From the NCBI GenBank assembly GCA_022747635.1, contig JAKTNV010000042.1, forward strand, positions 2,554,501 to 2,618,500: a DNA stretch of 64,000 bases, in the 5' to 3' direction. The translations under genes were made by a program, and so were the position numbers. Below the pieces are notes generated by a model that was not told the DNA's origin, made no database searches, and saw nothing but the letters and a program-made list of their open reading frames with translations. Positions 60,600 to 64,000 of this stretch are shown piece by piece. Source of the DNA: Hetaerina americana (Eukaryota > Arthropoda > Insecta > Odonata > Calopterygidae). Numbering within the stretch: position 1 is the first letter of the stretch; the number at the start of each line of letters is the position of its first letter.

Positions 60600-61165
60600 A
60601 CCATGCCTAGCACTTCTTCGTTGGTAACCCCTTGTGTTAATTTACGAGTGTCTTAGGTCCCTCGTAATATTCTACTTTCCTCCCCAATCTCACATCGTAT
60701 CATCTCGTAAACTTCCAATCTGCAATTATCTTCTTCCGTCTAGGATCATGATTCTGAGCCATATAAAACAATTCTCCACGTCAGAGTTTCATCAGCCTTT
60801 TCTATAAATCTTTACTTAGGGTTTATGCCAAGAACTACCTCCGCTTTAAATAAGCTTCTTTACACAAGGCAATTTTTTTAATGACTTTACGACAATTCTG
60901 TATTTTTTCTAAAACTCTCCCTAGATAGGTAAACTGTTTTACTTGCTCCTATTTATGGCATCAAACTAAAATGGTTCACCTAGCATTTCCATTCCTTGAG
61001 GAGTTCATTCCCTTCGTATTCTTATGACTTACTTCACCCCATAATTACGTTTCATACTAGTTCTGCAGTGCAATCAGCAATGCCTGAAATTTCCCGCTTA
61101 AATGGCTAACTAAAGCTTGATCATCTGCAAATGTAACTGACCTAATGAGATCCTCTCTTACAAAG
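60600..61165 (-). mobile_element. Decayed non-LTR retrotransposon RT fragment
   Basis: In the minus strand the segment 61139-61075 reads VTFADDQALVSHLSGKFQAL, containing the RT catalytic FADD box. 60948-60838 reads EQVKQFTYLGRVLEKIQNCR and then KVIKKIALCKEAYLKRR, the usual FKYLG ... EI..RI..AK.AF segment. Next, in another frame, is a YGSES remnant, and 60630-60601 reads VTNEEVLGM, matching the VTNEEVLRR motif of insect LINE reverse transcriptases. Stops and frameshifts interrupt it throughout, so it is dead. The piece probably extends to about 60470, where the mariner relic begins. The clade is not assigned. Confidence 0.72.
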
Positions 61166-62140
61166 GAGAACGTTTCAAGCAATATTGTGTGGAATTCATT
61201 TAAAACTTAGTAAAAAACAACAGTTTGACAGAATTATTTTTACTGATGTACGATCGTGGTTCCAAAGGAACACCTTAGCGTCATCACCATACGATGCCCC
61301 TAAGTTTCGAAACTATGATCGTAAATCAATAAAACCATTCAGTGGAATTGTTGTTTCTTTTATCAAATTCAATGCTCATTTACTAACATCTGATACCAAC
61401 CTTTCCCAGGCTTTAGTTTCAAAATATCAGCTGGGAAAAAAACAATGACGGATTAAATTATACGTAAAAATATGCCAAAAACGTTAATCAAGGGCATATT
61501 GTACATTTAGAACAGGGCAGTACACCATTGCTTAGACATTTGGGATTAATTTGTGCAAAATACTGCATAAACTTAATTACTCAATTGATTTTGCAAAATA
61601 AGGCAAGTTCTGTAAAATTTTAATGTAAAAATATGCAAGAAGATGTTTTAACTATTCTTTCACACAATCAACTGCTCAGTTCAATTATTATTAATCTAGT
61701 AATAACTGACCGTAAGCAAGTTATAACATAAATTATACGCCATACTGAAAATATTCATTCATTCCGCTTGTCATAGCGTAAAAGCAATTTCAAGGAATAT
61801 GTCAGTAGACCGGATGAAAAGGAAACAAAGAACGCTAAAAAAGGAAAAAGAAGTGACCGAGGAAATAAGCCTGTCTCATATGAAGGGTGATGTTTATGAC
61901 GACCATTTGCGTTTTAAATACGCACTCAAGAAGTTTCATCCTCTTATTCCCACCGGTACACGTTTCGGACGTGCATACTGGGAATTTCAACATCCATCGC
62001 ACGGAGAGAAGACGAGATGGAGGGGCAGGAGGTTAGGTTGAGAAGGGCATGGGTAGAAAAAAAGATACGGAGCCGTGAAGAAGGGAATAAATAGGAATAG
62101 CCGTTAGATGTGCTTTATTATATGTACATATATTTTTTAC
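61166..62140. other. AT-rich spacer, nothing recognised
   Basis: No supported feature. An open frame at 61185-61448 + lacks motifs. Confidence 0.4.
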
Positions 62141-62144
62141 TTTT

Positions 62145-63200
62145 CCGCGGAGGACCCCGTCGACTCGGTGGACGCTGACGTTTGCGTTGGGGAATTGATT
62201 TACGCTGGGATGAGCGCACGGCGTTAACTCTCCCAAAAGTGCCGATTATAAAGCGGTTTCCCTCCCACCTACACCCCCCCATTCCATTCACAATCCTCCC
62301 CTCCCCTCACGGTTGATGCGGGGCGTGAGACTCCGATGGGCAAGGATTTTAAAGGCGGCTCTGAGACCCTTCTGGCCTCTGCGGCTGGCCGTAAGAGCCG
62401 GGGTCGGAGAGTGTGTACGCCTGAAGGAGGCGGCGGTGACTTTTTTTCCTTAAAGCTTCGGTTAAGGATGGGGAGGAGAGGTGAAGGGTAGGTCGAGGGT
62501 GAAAGACGTGCGTCAAAAAAAGGGAGACGCGTGTGCAAGAGTGATGGCAGGCAATGGCGGAGAGGGGAGGGGGAGGGTAGGGGGGGGGGTGGAAGGACGG
62601 GGGGGTTGAGGAGGAGGGTGTGTGGAGGAGAGAAGGCCCCGTGCGGAGATTTCGGCTCTTGACTTGGGTGTTTTTGTCGGAAGGCGGAGCGGGGGAGGCC
62701 GCGCGCTAAGGAACGGAGAGATATTTCAAGGAATTAGCGGGAGGGTGAGAACACGGTGTAAGGGGTGGGAGGGTGGATGGCTTGTGCGGCCGTGGTGGTG
62801 GAGATATGGCAGTTCTGACAAATTGTGACGAATCTCAAGTCATCGCATCGCGGATGGGAAGCGGATTAAGGAGGCTGGGAATTAAGACGGCGATGTTGGT
62901 CCACTCTCTTGCCTTTCACCATATCGCATCCGCATCCCGTACGTCGTGGTTAGACCGTTATTTTTTTTTAATCATGCACCTGGCTTTTTGTTCGCCAGCT
63001 TTTATTATGGCCAGCCAAGGTGAGCGGGTTAATTGGACCACGGAGTTTTACGGCAGTGTAAATTTATTCCCGCGCCCCACCAATTTCTTTGTTTACCTTT
63101 TTCAGGAGGCGATTTACAATGTTGCGTCATGAGCAGTTTGAGACTGGCGCATAAGAGTTTGTGTGCGTGTTGCGAGGAGAAAGACTTTCTTCCCGGGGAG
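62145..63200 (+). other. CpG/purine island with strong G-quadruplex motif
   Basis: A G/A-biased + strand from about 62400 to 62800 with a canonical G4 at 62564-62589 (tracts of 4, 5, 3 and 10 G; loops 1, 1 and 2) and further G-runs to 62611 and 62762-62773. A balanced section at 62880-63180 contains TTTACGG, GTAAATTTATT, TTGTTTAC and GCGCATAAGAG, words that resemble homeodomain and Fox sites. Open frames are low-complexity Gly/Arg (+) or Pro/Ser (-), and none matches a family. Confidence 0.42.
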
Positions 63201-64000
63201 CTCAGTGGTCAAATTATCGAGTAATAAAGTAGTTCGTAAACCAGCTGATAATAGGAAGAGAAAGCATTCATCCGTTAAGGAATTAATACGCTGCTATGAA
63301 AACCTAGTAGAAAACACATCTCTCATCAGTCTGAGAAGTGGCTTTGTGCGGTAAATTCGTCTTTCCTCGGTGAGTGATTATTTGGGTAAAGCGCTAATTG
63401 TGCTGTTTGTCAACAGTCACTGCTGAACCACATGATTCCGTCATGTTCCTTGAAAATTGGTTACTGCACTTAGACACACGACACGGTTCTATTCAATCAA
63501 TACTTTTAATAAAATATTACCTGTCATGAAACGGACTTCGCTATAGTTTAAATGAGGTACCTAACTGTAAAATGTATTTTTTAATTATTACATTTCTTAG
63601 TAGTTTTCTGATTCTAAGAAAGTTTTTGCCGAGCATTAAGATTCTATTGAAAATTGCCGTGGACTCAACCAACTTCCGAATAGCATCGAATTACACATTT
63701 GAAATCTTATCCAATATTTTGAAGCTACGCATTTCAAAATTAGTTGACTCAAATTAAGTATACTAGATAACTAAATTGTTTAGTTTTAATTTAAATTCAC
63801 ACTGTATGCTATGCATGGCATAAAAGTGGAGTGTCAAAACTTTCCATTCTTCACTTCCCACCTGACACAATTCCATATTTGTAAAAACGGAAAAATTTGG
63901 CGAGTTGAGATAAATGAATGATCGACAAGAATATTAATCTGAAAATAAAAACTGCGAATTCGACCAAGCTTCTTTGTGGGTCTTCCTCTGCTGTTTTTTC
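63201..64000. other. AT-rich spacer, nothing recognised
   Basis: No supported feature up to the window end. Confidence 0.4.

Overview
The window reads as nuclear DNA of an arthropod, most likely an insect. The bulk is AT-rich and shows no convincing host gene. It is interrupted by short GC/CpG-rich islands and carries mariner transposons, decayed non-LTR retrotransposons and tRNA-derived SINEs. There are no bacterial gene arrays, rRNA genes or CRISPR arrays. The species cannot be named from this sequence. The absence of exons over 64 kb fits an intergenic region or very long introns of a large genome.

The only intact gene is the transposase of a complete mariner element at 56695-58011 (349 aa, D158/D251/D286, i.e. 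D34D; 29-bp terminal inverted repeats; TA target duplication). Two further mariner-like relics of other lineages lie at 59526-60466 (internally deleted) and about 48360-49020 (decayed). A 92-bp mariner-type MITE sits at 23939-24030.

Retroelements: a 5'-truncated CR1-like LINE at 4190-4870; RT/C-terminal fragments of other LINEs at 60600-61165 and, less surely, 33395-33740 and 44470-44650. tRNA-derived SINEs lie at 6163-6361, 40056-40357 (with a perfect 12-bp target-site duplication) and 53098-53370 (second copy of the same family). More degenerate SINE-like pieces are at 7296-7340, 7599-7815, 18690-18903, 31950-32120 and 45129-45296.

Layout: 1-9.5 kb is AT-rich DNA with a LINE and SINEs. 9.6-15 kb is a series of GC/CpG-rich, purine-biased islands. 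15-27.6 kb is AT-rich with a MITE and a mixed-composition segment at 24.35-24.84 kb. 27.6-30.5 kb is the largest island cluster. 30.5-64 kb alternates AT-rich DNA and islands (34.2, 36.2, 38.3, 41.2, 43.4, 55.3, 58.5 and 62.5 kb), with the mariner/LINE cluster at 56.7-61.2 kb. The islands are predominantly purine-rich on the + strand and contain several canonical G-quadruplex motifs, also on the + strand. Almost all open reading frames in the islands look like a by-product of low stop-codon frequency in GC-rich DNA.

Nothing here supports a multi-gene pathway. The observations most worth checking are the apparently intact mariner, the SINE family with its TSD, the recurrent same-strand purine/G4 islands, and a perfect 25-bp-arm palindrome at 54675-54727.
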